From: Bacteroidales bacterium
GTDB lineage: Bacteria; Bacteroidota; Bacteroidia; Bacteroidales; FEN-979
Direction of reading: 5' to 3'
Assembly (NCBI GenBank): GCA_016926765.1
Contig: JAFGNY010000059.1
Coordinates: 1-6,905, forward strand
DNA length: 6,905 nt
Shown: in pieces, positions 1 through 6,596 of the stretch
How positions within the stretch are numbered: position 1 is the stretch's first letter
Layout: each line of letters opens with the position of its first letter
Translations under genes and position numbers: made by a program
Notes under the pieces: generated by a model
Database searches by the model: none
Told to the model about the DNA's origin: nothing
The model's input: the letters and a program-made list of their open reading frames with translations, nothing else

Positions 1-3000
1 CATCCTGAGGGTAAAGTTACCGGTGTTCGGGTTGGGGAACACGGCAATTGTCAGGTGTTCGGCCAGCTCATTGATCCCGGTACAATCCTTGAAGGTGACG
101 GTCACCTCGTCGGATCCGTCACAGCCATCTTCGCTGGTGATGGTCACGGTGTAGGTCTGGCTGCCGATCCCCACACCGGTGGAATCGACGGTGATCGTCG
201 GGGTGGTTTCACCTCCGGGGCTCCACAGGTAACTCACTGCTCCGGAAGTTGTGGCATCGAGAGTATAGGTCAGCTGGGCACAGATGGCTGTATCGGGGCC
301 AAGATCTACCTGTGGAGTGAGATGGATGGTCAGCAGCATCGAATCCTCCGCGGCATCACACACACCCGTACTGGCAGCCATCAACTTCAATGTGGCGGAT
401 CCTGCCTGAATATCCAGTTCCCCTGGCAGATAGGTAGGATTGATTTCATGGATATCGCTGAAGGTTCCGTCACCTTCTGTTGTCCAGGTGATCTCAAGAT
501 AATTGGAAGCAACGGCATCCCCGATCAGATACCCGGCAGAGCAACCTGACGCATCAGCTCCGGCATCTGCCTGAGGGGGTGTTTCGATCGTCAGGGTCAT
601 CTCGTCGGTGATGATCACATCATCCGGTCCATAGGCAGTGATCGTGAGAAGAACACTTCCGGCGGTAATATCTTCCGCGCTGGGTGTGTAGATGGGATTA
701 TAGAGAGTGGGATCATCGAATCCCCCGGTTCCGCTGGTGGTCCACATGATCGAGTCGTAACCGATAGCGGCGCTCATCAGCTGATAGGAATTTCCGGCGC
801 ATACCACACCATCTGCACCGGCGCTGACTGCGGTCTGGTACTCAGGAGGAAAGATGATGTAGTCCACCCAGCCGCGGTCGTCGCCCTGGATGTTCATCCC
901 GTTCTTGATATATTTCCAGGTGAAGGTATGCGGGCCTGCGAGAACCGGATAAGTTTGGAATTGCCAGTCGGTCTCCCCGGTCCATGTACCAACCAGCAGG
1001 TCGTCAATAAAAAACTGGAGCTTGTCGCTGAATGTTTCCGAAGAGACTTTCCGGTGGAAACTGATCGAATCGTCTACCAGCACGTTGTAGTTGATCGTGA
1101 GCCCCGAGGACTCATTATCTGCAATTTGACCTGAATGAGCCGAATAGTTCCCTTCCCATTTGACATCAGGATCGATCACCCAGGGCAAAGCTCCTGTGAA
1201 CTCCCATGGAAATTTCAGGAAATTCCCGGTTTCCCAGTCTTCGACATAGAGGCCGATCCTTGCCGATTGATAGAATTCGCCCATACCGTACTCCCATGTC
1301 GCCACATTATGAAATACAGTGGCGGAGCCATAAGGACAGTCGCTGCTGACCTGAATGGGGAAAGATGCGGTGGTGGATTCTCCCGGGGCAAGGGTTCCAA
1401 GATCAATCGAGTTGTCGAGGACGGCCACAAAGGAGTTACTTGATTCAAGGGTGCTGACAATGTCGAGAGCGTCATATTCCCCGGTGTTTTCAGTCAAAAA
1501 GCTGATGATGGCAGATTCTCCCGGATCCAGATGGCCATTGTTATTTCCGGCGGCATCGTTGATCGACATGCTCAGGATGGTGACTGCGGGTGCATGAGCC
1601 TCAATATCAAAGTAGCTGACGGTTGTGGTATCGAGCGAATTGACTGCGGTGACTTTAAACGTTACCATGTATCCATCTGGAATATAACTGGATACCTCAA
1701 ATTTGAAGGCATCCAGGATGGTGATAGATTCCCCGATATCAAAATTCCCATAAAATTCTGTGCTGTCTTCAAAGGTGATATAAGGGGATTCGGTGGAGAG
1801 AGTTACCATCACATCTTCTGCTTCAAGGTCGCCGTTGTTCAGCATCTCCAGGCCCAGAAGGATGGTTTCGCCATAATCCATCCGGCCGTTTCCGTTGCCC
1901 GGATCGTCGTCGTCAATAAAGTCATCCTGGTAGATTACCTGGGATGCCGGAATATGGAGGTTGATAGGAGAGACATAGCTCATGGCATAGCCAAGACGGT
2001 TATCTGTCCAGCAGGGATATGCTTTGCCGTTGTACATATCGATTCCGAGGTAATCGCCGAAATAGCCTGATGCCATTCCCGGAATCGGGGAGGGGGTCCA
2101 GGAGACGTCGCTGACTTTCATCTCTTCCCATGTTTCGCCGCCATCCTGCGACCAGGCCATCCAGGTTTCACACTGGTTGTTGTTCACATTCCGGTTATCA
2201 TAATAGACTACGCTAAGTTGTCCGTTGGCCTGGTCGCAGGCAATCCACGACATGTAATGGGTCTTTCCCTGTCCCGATGGATCCTGGTTCACTTTGACCG
2301 GAGCCGACCAGGTATCTCCCTGATCCGTAGATTTGATGATGTAGATATCACGGTCGGAACCACTGTTCACCCCGGGGTAACCGATATTTGGCCAAACGAT
2401 GTAAATGGTGCCACGGTAAGCGCTGTTGCTGATGTCGCAGGCCATCGAAGGGAAGGAGTTGACGCGTTGGTTCTGCGGCACGCCTGTTGTACGGACCCCC
2501 TTGATATTATTCAGGATCCTGGAAGAGGGTTCCCAGGTGACCCCTCCGTCCATTGATCTGGCAAACCCGATGGCTTTTTCATCCGACGGCCAGGAGTCAT
2601 AGACTGACCAGGCAGCATAGACCTCCCCATCGGGGCCGGTCTTGAAATTTACCCCCTGGTTATGGCTGCCTGCATTGGTCTCATAACTGATGTAGATTTT
2701 TGGTTCCCAACTTGTTCCGTTGGTGATGGAACGAGTTACGCGGATTTCGGAGCCCTCCATCCAGCCGTCATACAGATTGCCGTTGTATGGGCTCGTTGGA
2801 CTGTTATCCACCCATAGGTGGTTTTTGTCCGTGCTGCCTGTGCCTGGAACAGTGGCGGTCCATGTAACACCATTGTCGTCGGAATAAGAAACTCCCTGAC
2901 CCATAGAGGTGGTGATATATCCGATAAAATACCTTCCGCTCATATTCATGCATGCCACGGGGTCTCCGTAGTTCACTCCCGTGGGACCCTGAACCGATCC

Positions 3001-3420
3001 GCCCCAGGTAACGCCTTCATCAAATGAATCCAGACGATCTGCGCCATAGAATGAACTGGTATTCGGCCAGTTCCCCGAATTGTTCGAGTTAAGCACATGG
3101 GCTTCATCATTGGGATTCACCACGATGGAGTTCTCGCTCTGATGCGCCGATTCTTCAGTTACCGGTACATCCGGTGAGTCGTCGATCAACACACCGTCAA
3201 TCAATACTTCAGTCCCGCTATAAACTGCCGGAGGAACCTTAATAAACGGCTGAACGGGGACCAATCCCCAGGCAACACATTGATTCCAGTATCCCATATT
3301 ATCGATACGCGTATCCACCTGAAATCCCGGAGGAGGAGCACTGGGTTCCTGGGCGGCCAGGTCAGGAATGGTCAGATATATGGTGCTGGCAAGCACCATC
3401 AGTGTAAATAAATATTTCAT
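1..3420 (-). CDS. Secreted multidomain Asp-box (BNR/sialidase-like) beta-propeller protein with T9SS sorting domain, 3' end cut by window
   Basis: One open frame with no stop runs from an ATG at 3420 to the left edge (1140 codons seen), so the C-terminus is missing. Residues 1-23 form a signal peptide (Lys2, hydrophobic core, cleavage after Ala-Ala before Gln24). From about residue 94 to 480 lies a beta-propeller with five Asp-boxes of the S-x-D-x-G-x-T-W type: SFDEGVTW (132-139), SDDNGVTW (180-187), SMDGGVTW (289-296), STDQGDTW (364-371) and SQDGGETW (424-431). Two Ig-like modules follow, opening with DDDDPGNGNGRMDYGE (503-518) and NDAAGNNNGHLDPGE (621-635). A jelly-roll region at about 726-860 (VEDWETG to DYIIFPPE) resembles cleaved-adhesin/MAM-like domains. 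Three PKD/Ig-like repeats begin near 863, 950 and 1037. FPNPNTGNF (from residue 1128) is the opening of a type A T9SS sorting domain, so the protein should cross the outer membrane and be surface-attached or released. Asp-boxes are structural, and I see no basis for assigning sialidase activity; a catalytic or adhesive role is open. Confidence 0.93.
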   Translation of the reverse strand, partial: MKYLFTLMVLASTIYLTIPDLAAQEPSAPPPGFQVDTRIDNMGYWNQCVAWGLVPVQPFIKVPPAVYSGTEVLIDGVLIDDSPDVPVTEESAHQSENSIVVNPNDEAHVLNSNNSGNWPNTSSFYGADRLDSFDEGVTWGGSVQGPTGVNYGDPVACMNMSGRYFIGYITTSMGQGVSYSDDNGVTWTATVPGTGSTDKNHLWVDNSPTSPYNGNLYDGWMEGSEIRVTRSITNGTSWEPKIYISYETNAGSHNQGVNFKTGPDGEVYAAWSVYDSWPSDEKAIGFARSMDGGVTWEPSSRILNNIKGVRTTGVPQNQRVNSFPSMACDISNSAYRGTIYIVWPNIGYPGVNSGSDRDIYIIKSTDQGDTWSAPVKVNQDPSGQGKTHYMSWIACDQANGQLSVVYYDNRNVNNNQCETWMAWSQDGGETWEEMKVSDVSWTPSPIPGMASGYFGDYLGIDMYNGKAYPCWTDNRLGYAMSYVSPINLHIPASQVIYQDDFIDDDDPGNGNGRMDYGETILLGLEMLNNGDLEAEDVMVTLSTESPYITFEDSTEFYGNFDIGESITILDAFKFEVSSYIPDGYMVTFKVTAVNSLDTTTVSYFDIEAHAPAVTILSMSINDAAGNNNGHLDPGESAIISFLTENTGEYDALDIVSTLESSNSFVAVLDNSIDLGTLAPGESTTASFPIQVSSDCPYGSATVFHNVATWEYGMGEFYQSARIGLYVEDWETGNFLKFPWEFTGALPWVIDPDVKWEGNYSAHSGQIADNESSGLTINYNVLVDDSISFHRKVSSETFSDKLQFFIDDLLVGTWTGETDWQFQTYPVLAGPHTFTWKYIKNGMNIQGDDRGWVDYIIFPPEYQTAVSAGADGVVCAGNSYQLMSAAIGYDSIMWTTSGTGGFDDPTLYNPIYTPSAEDITAGSVLLTITAYGPDDVIITDEMTLTIETPPQADAGADASGCSAGYLIGDAVASNYLEITWTTEGDGTFSDIHEINPTYLPGELDIQAGSATLKLMAASTGVCDAAEDSMLLTIHLTPQVDLGPDTAICAQLTYTLDATTSGAVSYLWSPGGETTPTITVDSTGVGIGSQTYTVTITSEDGCDGSDEVTVTFKDCTGINELAEHLTIAVFPNPNTGNFTLRM

Positions 3421-3456
3421 AATGTGCGTATTTTTTGGTTTATATAAATCCTTCTC

Positions 3457-3464
3457 CAAAGATA
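3457..3464 (-). promoter_or_regulatory. Putative Bacteroidota -7 promoter element for the T9SS-substrate gene
   Basis: Read on the reverse strand this is TATCTTTG, an exact match to the TAnnTTTG -7 consensus of Bacteroidota primary sigma factors. It lies 36 bases before the ATG at 3420, which would give a short A/T-rich leader with no Shine-Dalgarno site, as is common in the phylum. No clear TTG -33 element is seen at the usual distance, so the call rests on one element plus its position. Confidence 0.5.
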
Positions 3465-3525
3465 CACAATTATTTTTTTATCCTTTCAGATGATCAAATG
3501 AAATGAACCTGACGCAAGTTTTTCA

Positions 3526-3533
3526 TATATTTG
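3526..3533 (+). promoter_or_regulatory. Putative Bacteroidota -7 promoter element for the metal-handling genes
   Basis: TATATTTG matches the TAnnTTTG -7 consensus exactly and ends 26 bases before the ATG at 3560, predicting a leader of about 20 bases. No convincing TTG is found 19-21 bases upstream. No stretch matching TAnnTTTG is seen between 4040 and 4165, or between 6518 and 6596. This may therefore be the promoter for all three forward genes, although the receptor could have its own unrecognised start. Confidence 0.5.
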
Positions 3534-3559
3534 TAGTCTAATAAGTAGATGTTTTTGAA

Positions 3560-4039
3560 ATGCGTAACTGGATCCTGAAAGCAAGCGTTCTCTTTTTATC
3601 GCTCCTGATGATTTACAGCACCAAGGGTGTGGCTGTATATCATCATATTTGCGGATGCCATTTCGCTCCGGAAACTTCCAAACAGGCCTGTTTGATTCAT
3701 CATTCCGACTGTAAATCGGTTGAAATGTCTTTGGCCGGGTCTTGCTGTTCCGGCACGCACTTCGATTGTTGTGCTGCTGAAAATCATGCAGGTTGCCATA
3801 CCGAAGTCACTTATCTGAAAGTTCCCATTATCTCCCTATTACCCGTTGAAGAACAAGAGGTTCAGGCATCTGTTCTCCCGTTACCCGATTTCTTGTTGCA
3901 GGATCGTTCTCTGAAAGACGAGGTGACTGCCGGAAGGAACTTTTTTGTCCCTTCTCATACATTCATGCCACAAACGGGAGAATCACTGGTCATCCTTCTG
4001 CATATTATTAAAATCCCTTTCCCGGAAAACCTTTCGTAA
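3560..4039 (+). CDS. Cys/His-rich small exported protein, resembles HYC_CC_PP-type proteins
   Basis: This is a 159-residue protein. An N-terminal hydrophobic segment (about residues 5-20, after Arg2 and Lys7) looks like a signal peptide, possibly cut after Ala25 (G-V-A). Residues 28-80 hold nine cysteines (31, 33, 44, 51, 62, 63, 70, 71, 79) and eight histidines (28, 29, 34, 47, 48, 67, 76, 80), including HHICGCH and the adjacent pairs Cys62-Cys63 and Cys70-Cys71. The second half has no cysteine, is proline-containing, and ends in a hydrophobic stretch (LVILLHIIKIPFP). This layout recalls the small Bacteroidota proteins annotated as HYC_CC_PP family, which often sit beside TonB receptors and HMA proteins. 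The HYC motif itself is not exact here (YHHIC), so the family call is tentative. The Cys/His cluster suggests soft-metal binding in the periplasm. The TonB receptor starts 126 bases downstream. No Shine-Dalgarno site precedes the start; the start is chosen because it gives the signal peptide. Confidence 0.85.
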   Translation: MRNWILKASVLFLSLLMIYSTKGVAVYHHICGCHFAPETSKQACLIHHSDCKSVEMSLAGSCCSGTHFDCCAAENHAGCHTEVTYLKVPIISLLPVEEQEVQASVLPLPDFLLQDRSLKDEVTAGRNFFVPSHTFMPQTGESLVILLHIIKIPFPENLS

Positions 4040-4165
4040 ACTCCTCCGGAATTTTTTCGCTTTGTTCGTTTCAAGGCATTGAGTCCGGCCCCTGACGTCA
4101 CGATCTTTCAAACCGCGTGATGCTGTGTGGGATCTGTGATCTGATAAAACGAAAGTGATGTTACA
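4040..4165 (+). other. Intergenic spacer between the Cys/His-rich gene and the TonB receptor gene
   Basis: This is 126 bases with no recognisable coding content. It holds a T-run at 4052-4057 just after a weak 5-bp inverted repeat (CCGGA/TCCGG), and an 8-bp palindrome TGACGTCA at 4093-4100. No TAnnTTTG promoter element was found. The spacing allows read-through from the upstream gene but also leaves room for a separate promoter. Confidence 0.4.
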
Positions 4166-6517
4166 ATGAAAGGTTTAAAAATGAAAATTGATCGAATAAT
4201 AGCATACCTTCTTGCTGGTTTGTTAACCATGTTTTTCCAGCCCCTTCCGGCCCAGACAATCAAGGGATTTGTTTTCGAGCGGAACGATCAGAATACAAGA
4301 CTTCCGCTTACCGGTGTCAATATTTACTGGGCTGGAACTACCCTGGGAACAGTTACAGATACAGAGGGAAATTTTACTCTGGATGAAAAAGGCATCCGTG
4401 AAGGGAAACTGGTATTCAGCCTTATGGGATATCGAAAAGATACCTTATGGATTGCCAGCGCTTCCAAACGAATTGATAAGGAGATGCAACCCGACAGGCT
4501 GACACTGGGAGAGGTGGTTGTGACAGGAAGACAGGACGATTCTTTCGTTTCCAAACTCAATCCGAGATACACACAGGTTATCACAACCGGAGAACTTCAG
4601 AGGGCAGCCTGCTGTAACCTGGCTGAAAGCTTCGAGACAAGCGCCTCCGTGGATGTCTCTTTTAGTGATGCCATCACAGGGGCGAAGCAGATCAGCCTGC
4701 TTGGGCTTTCGGGCCTCTATAGTCAGATCATGACTGAAAATATCCCTCTCATCAGGGGATTGGTCTCTTCCTATGGTCTCAGCTATATTCCAGGGCCCTG
4801 GATGGAATCAATACAGGTGGCGAAAGGATCCAGCTCTGTGGCACAGGGTTACGAATCGGCCACAGGCCAGATCAATGTCGAGTATAAAAAACCTGAATCG
4901 AGCGAAAAACTCTTTATCAATGCCTATGGCAACAGTAATCTAAGAGTTGAATTGAATGGGAACGGCACCATCCACCTCAACGATAAGTTAAGTACCATGC
5001 TTCTGGTTCACGGAAGTAATTTGTCACACAAGGCTGACAAGAACGGGGATGGATTTATGGATCTCCCTTTATCGACTACCCTGATGGCCATGAACCGGTG
5101 GGATTACATCAACCCGGGAAAATATATTTCGCGACTGGCAATCAAGTATCTCTATGAAGACCGCAACGGAGGAGAGATGACATTCGACCGGGAGCAGTTT
5201 GGGTTTGACACCACTGGAATATCTGACGGAAGTAAACGCTATGGCGTCCACATCAACACGCACAGGGTGGAGGGATTCTGGAAAAACGGCGTTTTTATCG
5301 GTCCTGAAGGGGAGACAAGTCTCGGACTGATCATTTCCGGCATTCATCATAACCAGAACGCCTTCTTTGGAATTGACAGGTATGACGGAAACGAGCAGTT
5401 GTTCTATACCAATCTGATTCTGACCACACAGTTCAGGGAGCACCGACACCGTATCTCGGCCGGGTTGAGTTATTCACTTGACAACTACAAGGAAATGTAT
5501 GCTCAGCACCAACTGACTTACCTGTACCAGGTTACCGGTGATACAAGTCAGGGAGCATGGTACAACCTGATAGGCGATACGGTGGTAAACTTCAATCAGG
5601 ACAGGAATGAACAGGTGGCAGGAGCATTTTTTGAGTATACCTTAGATTTTCATGACAAGTTTGTGATGATAGCTGGTGTGCGGGCCGATTACAACAACCT
5701 CTATGGTTGGCTGGTGACGCCAAGACTGCATCTCAGAGCTCAGATCAATGAAAACACCAGTTTGAGAGGTTCCGTTGGAAAAGCTTACCGGACGGCCAAC
5801 ATCCTGGCGGAGAATTTAAACCTGTTAATGAGTCAGAAAAAACTGCATATCGCCCAGGATCTTGAACAGGAAGCTGCCTGGAACTACGGCCTGAATTTTT
5901 CTACTGAATTCACTCTCTTCGGCAGGAAAGCAGATTTCGCATTCGATATCTACCAGACGACGTTCCAGAAGCAGGTGATTGTGGATATCGACAGCATCCC
6001 GACCGATATTTTCGTTTACAACCTGAATGGCCGTTCTCTTGCCTTTTCCACTCAGGCACAACTGACGGTCAGGCCACTGGAGGGTCTCTCCGCCATGCTC
6101 GCGTTCAGAATCAATGATGTCAGAGTCACTGAAGGAGGGGTTCTGAAACAAAAACCATTAGTCAACGCCTATAAAGGACTTCTCACCCTATCTTATGCAA
6201 CGAAATTCGAAAAGTGGAAATTTGATCTCACCGGACAAGTAAACGGTCCTTCCAGGCTTCCCAATATGAAGAGTTTACCAGCTGATCTCAGGCAGGATGA
6301 ATATTCTCCTGTCTGGTTCAATTTGCTTGCTCAGGTCACGAGGAAGTTCAGGCATTTCGATGTGTACATCGGGGGCGAAAATCTGACAAATTACCGGCAG
6401 GCGGATCCGATTGTAGAGTACTGGGCGCCTTACCATACCTATTTTGACGGATCAATGGTATGGGGGCCTGTCACAGGGATCATGATTTATGCGGGAGTGA
6501 GGTATACTCTGAAATAA
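4166..6517 (+). CDS. TonB-dependent outer-membrane receptor, probable metal (copper-type) locus member
   Basis: This is a complete 783-residue outer-membrane receptor. A signal peptide ends near PLPAQ (cleavage about Ala29). Residues 31-112 form a carboxypeptidase-regulatory-like beta-sandwich (GVNIYWAGTTLGTVTDTEGNF, then a FSLMGYRK-like strand). GEVVVTGR at 115-122 is the usual junction to the plug. The plug spans about 123-241 and ends in ESIQVAKGSSSV and GQINVEYKKP. The beta-barrel occupies about 245-783 and closes with GVRYTLK. Family members bind a substrate at the cell surface and import it with energy from TonB-ExbB-ExbD. The plug carries an adjacent cysteine pair, Cys149-Cys150 (RAACCNLAESFE), which could bind a soft metal. 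An EF-hand-like loop, DKNGDGFMD, is at 291-299. With a Cys/His-rich protein before it and an HMA protein after it, a metal substrate such as copper is inferred rather than shown. There is no SusD-like partner here, which argues against glycan uptake. A second ATG at 4181 (Met6) is preceded by AAAGG and gives an equally good signal peptide, so the true start may be there. Confidence 0.93.
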   Translation: MKGLKMKIDRIIAYLLAGLLTMFFQPLPAQTIKGFVFERNDQNTRLPLTGVNIYWAGTTLGTVTDTEGNFTLDEKGIREGKLVFSLMGYRKDTLWIASASKRIDKEMQPDRLTLGEVVVTGRQDDSFVSKLNPRYTQVITTGELQRAACCNLAESFETSASVDVSFSDAITGAKQISLLGLSGLYSQIMTENIPLIRGLVSSYGLSYIPGPWMESIQVAKGSSSVAQGYESATGQINVEYKKPESSEKLFINAYGNSNLRVELNGNGTIHLNDKLSTMLLVHGSNLSHKADKNGDGFMDLPLSTTLMAMNRWDYINPGKYISRLAIKYLYEDRNGGEMTFDREQFGFDTTGISDGSKRYGVHINTHRVEGFWKNGVFIGPEGETSLGLIISGIHHNQNAFFGIDRYDGNEQLFYTNLILTTQFREHRHRISAGLSYSLDNYKEMYAQHQLTYLYQVTGDTSQGAWYNLIGDTVVNFNQDRNEQVAGAFFEYTLDFHDKFVMIAGVRADYNNLYGWLVTPRLHLRAQINENTSLRGSVGKAYRTANILAENLNLLMSQKKLHIAQDLEQEAAWNYGLNFSTEFTLFGRKADFAFDIYQTTFQKQVIVDIDSIPTDIFVYNLNGRSLAFSTQAQLTVRPLEGLSAMLAFRINDVRVTEGGVLKQKPLVNAYKGLLTLSYATKFEKWKFDLTGQVNGPSRLPNMKSLPADLRQDEYSPVWFNLLAQVTRKFRHFDVYIGGENLTNYRQADPIVEYWAPYHTYFDGSMVWGPVTGIMIYAGVRYTLK

Positions 6518-6525
6518 TTAGGAAT

Positions 6526-6553
6526 GACGAAAGACGAAAGACGAATGACGAAA
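6526..6553. repeat. Four tandem 7-bp units (GACGAAA/GACGAAT)
   Basis: Four back-to-back heptamers lie just after the receptor stop codon: GACGAAA, GACGAAA, GACGAAT, GACGAAA. The preceding GGAAT at 6521-6525 looks like the tail of a degraded extra unit. The array is in the receptor-HMA gap and is noncoding. Because 7 is not a multiple of 3, it can expand or contract without constraint here. A function, for example as spacer or in RNA processing, is unknown. Confidence 0.8.
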
Positions 6554-6564
6554 AACAAATAGTA

Positions 6565-6584
6565 AATATTAACAGGAATATTAA
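6565..6584. repeat. Pair of AATATTAA direct repeats upstream of the HMA gene
   Basis: AATATTAA occurs at 6565-6572 and again at 6577-6584, separated by CAGG, so the copies are 12 bases apart, about one helical turn. It ends 12 bases before the HMA start codon. The spacing would suit a regulator site, but the sequence is A/T-rich and chance is a fair explanation. Confidence 0.35.
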
Positions 6585-6586
6585 AT

Positions 6587-6590
6587 AGGA
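6587..6590 (+). promoter_or_regulatory. Ribosome binding site of the HMA gene
   Basis: AGGA lies six bases before the ATG at 6597, a normal Shine-Dalgarno spacing. It supports this start and contrasts with the first forward gene and the reverse gene, which have no visible Shine-Dalgarno sequence. Confidence 0.5.
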
Positions 6591-6596
6591 TGTTTT

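Noticed and set aside
55..3027. Several open frames of 68-179 codons on the forward strand, and one of 86 codons in another reverse frame, across the left half
   Set aside because: They lie inside the continuous 1140-codon reverse-strand gene, whose signal peptide, Asp-boxes and sorting motif are unmistakable. Their translations are Gly/His/Ile-rich with no domain or signal, as expected of shadow frames.
1..3420. Annotation of the large reverse gene as a true sialidase
   Set aside because: Asp-boxes are shared by many non-sialidase propellers. I could not identify the catalytic Arg triad or Tyr/Glu pair from the sequence alone.
3549..3578. Nine-codon upstream frame overlapping the start of the Cys/His-rich gene, possibly a leader peptide
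   Set aside because: It has no ribosome binding site, contains only one cysteine, and is short enough to occur by chance in a different frame from the gene.
3596..3799. Reverse-strand open frame opposite the Cys/His-rich gene
   Set aside because: It is antisense to a gene with a signal peptide and a coherent Cys/His cluster, and it has no recognisable domain or start signal of its own.
4022..4057. Possible rho-independent terminator after the Cys/His-rich gene
   Set aside because: The stem is only five base pairs (CCGGA/TCCGG) with an 18-base loop, and it overlaps the end of the coding region. The following T-run alone is not enough.
4093..4100. Perfect palindrome TGACGTCA as a regulator site
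   Set aside because: An 8-bp palindrome does not extend further on either side and there is no second copy nearby, so chance is sufficient.
4324..6151. Overlapping frames of 77-126 codons within the TonB receptor gene
   Set aside because: The receptor reading frame is complete and matches family architecture throughout, so these are shadows.
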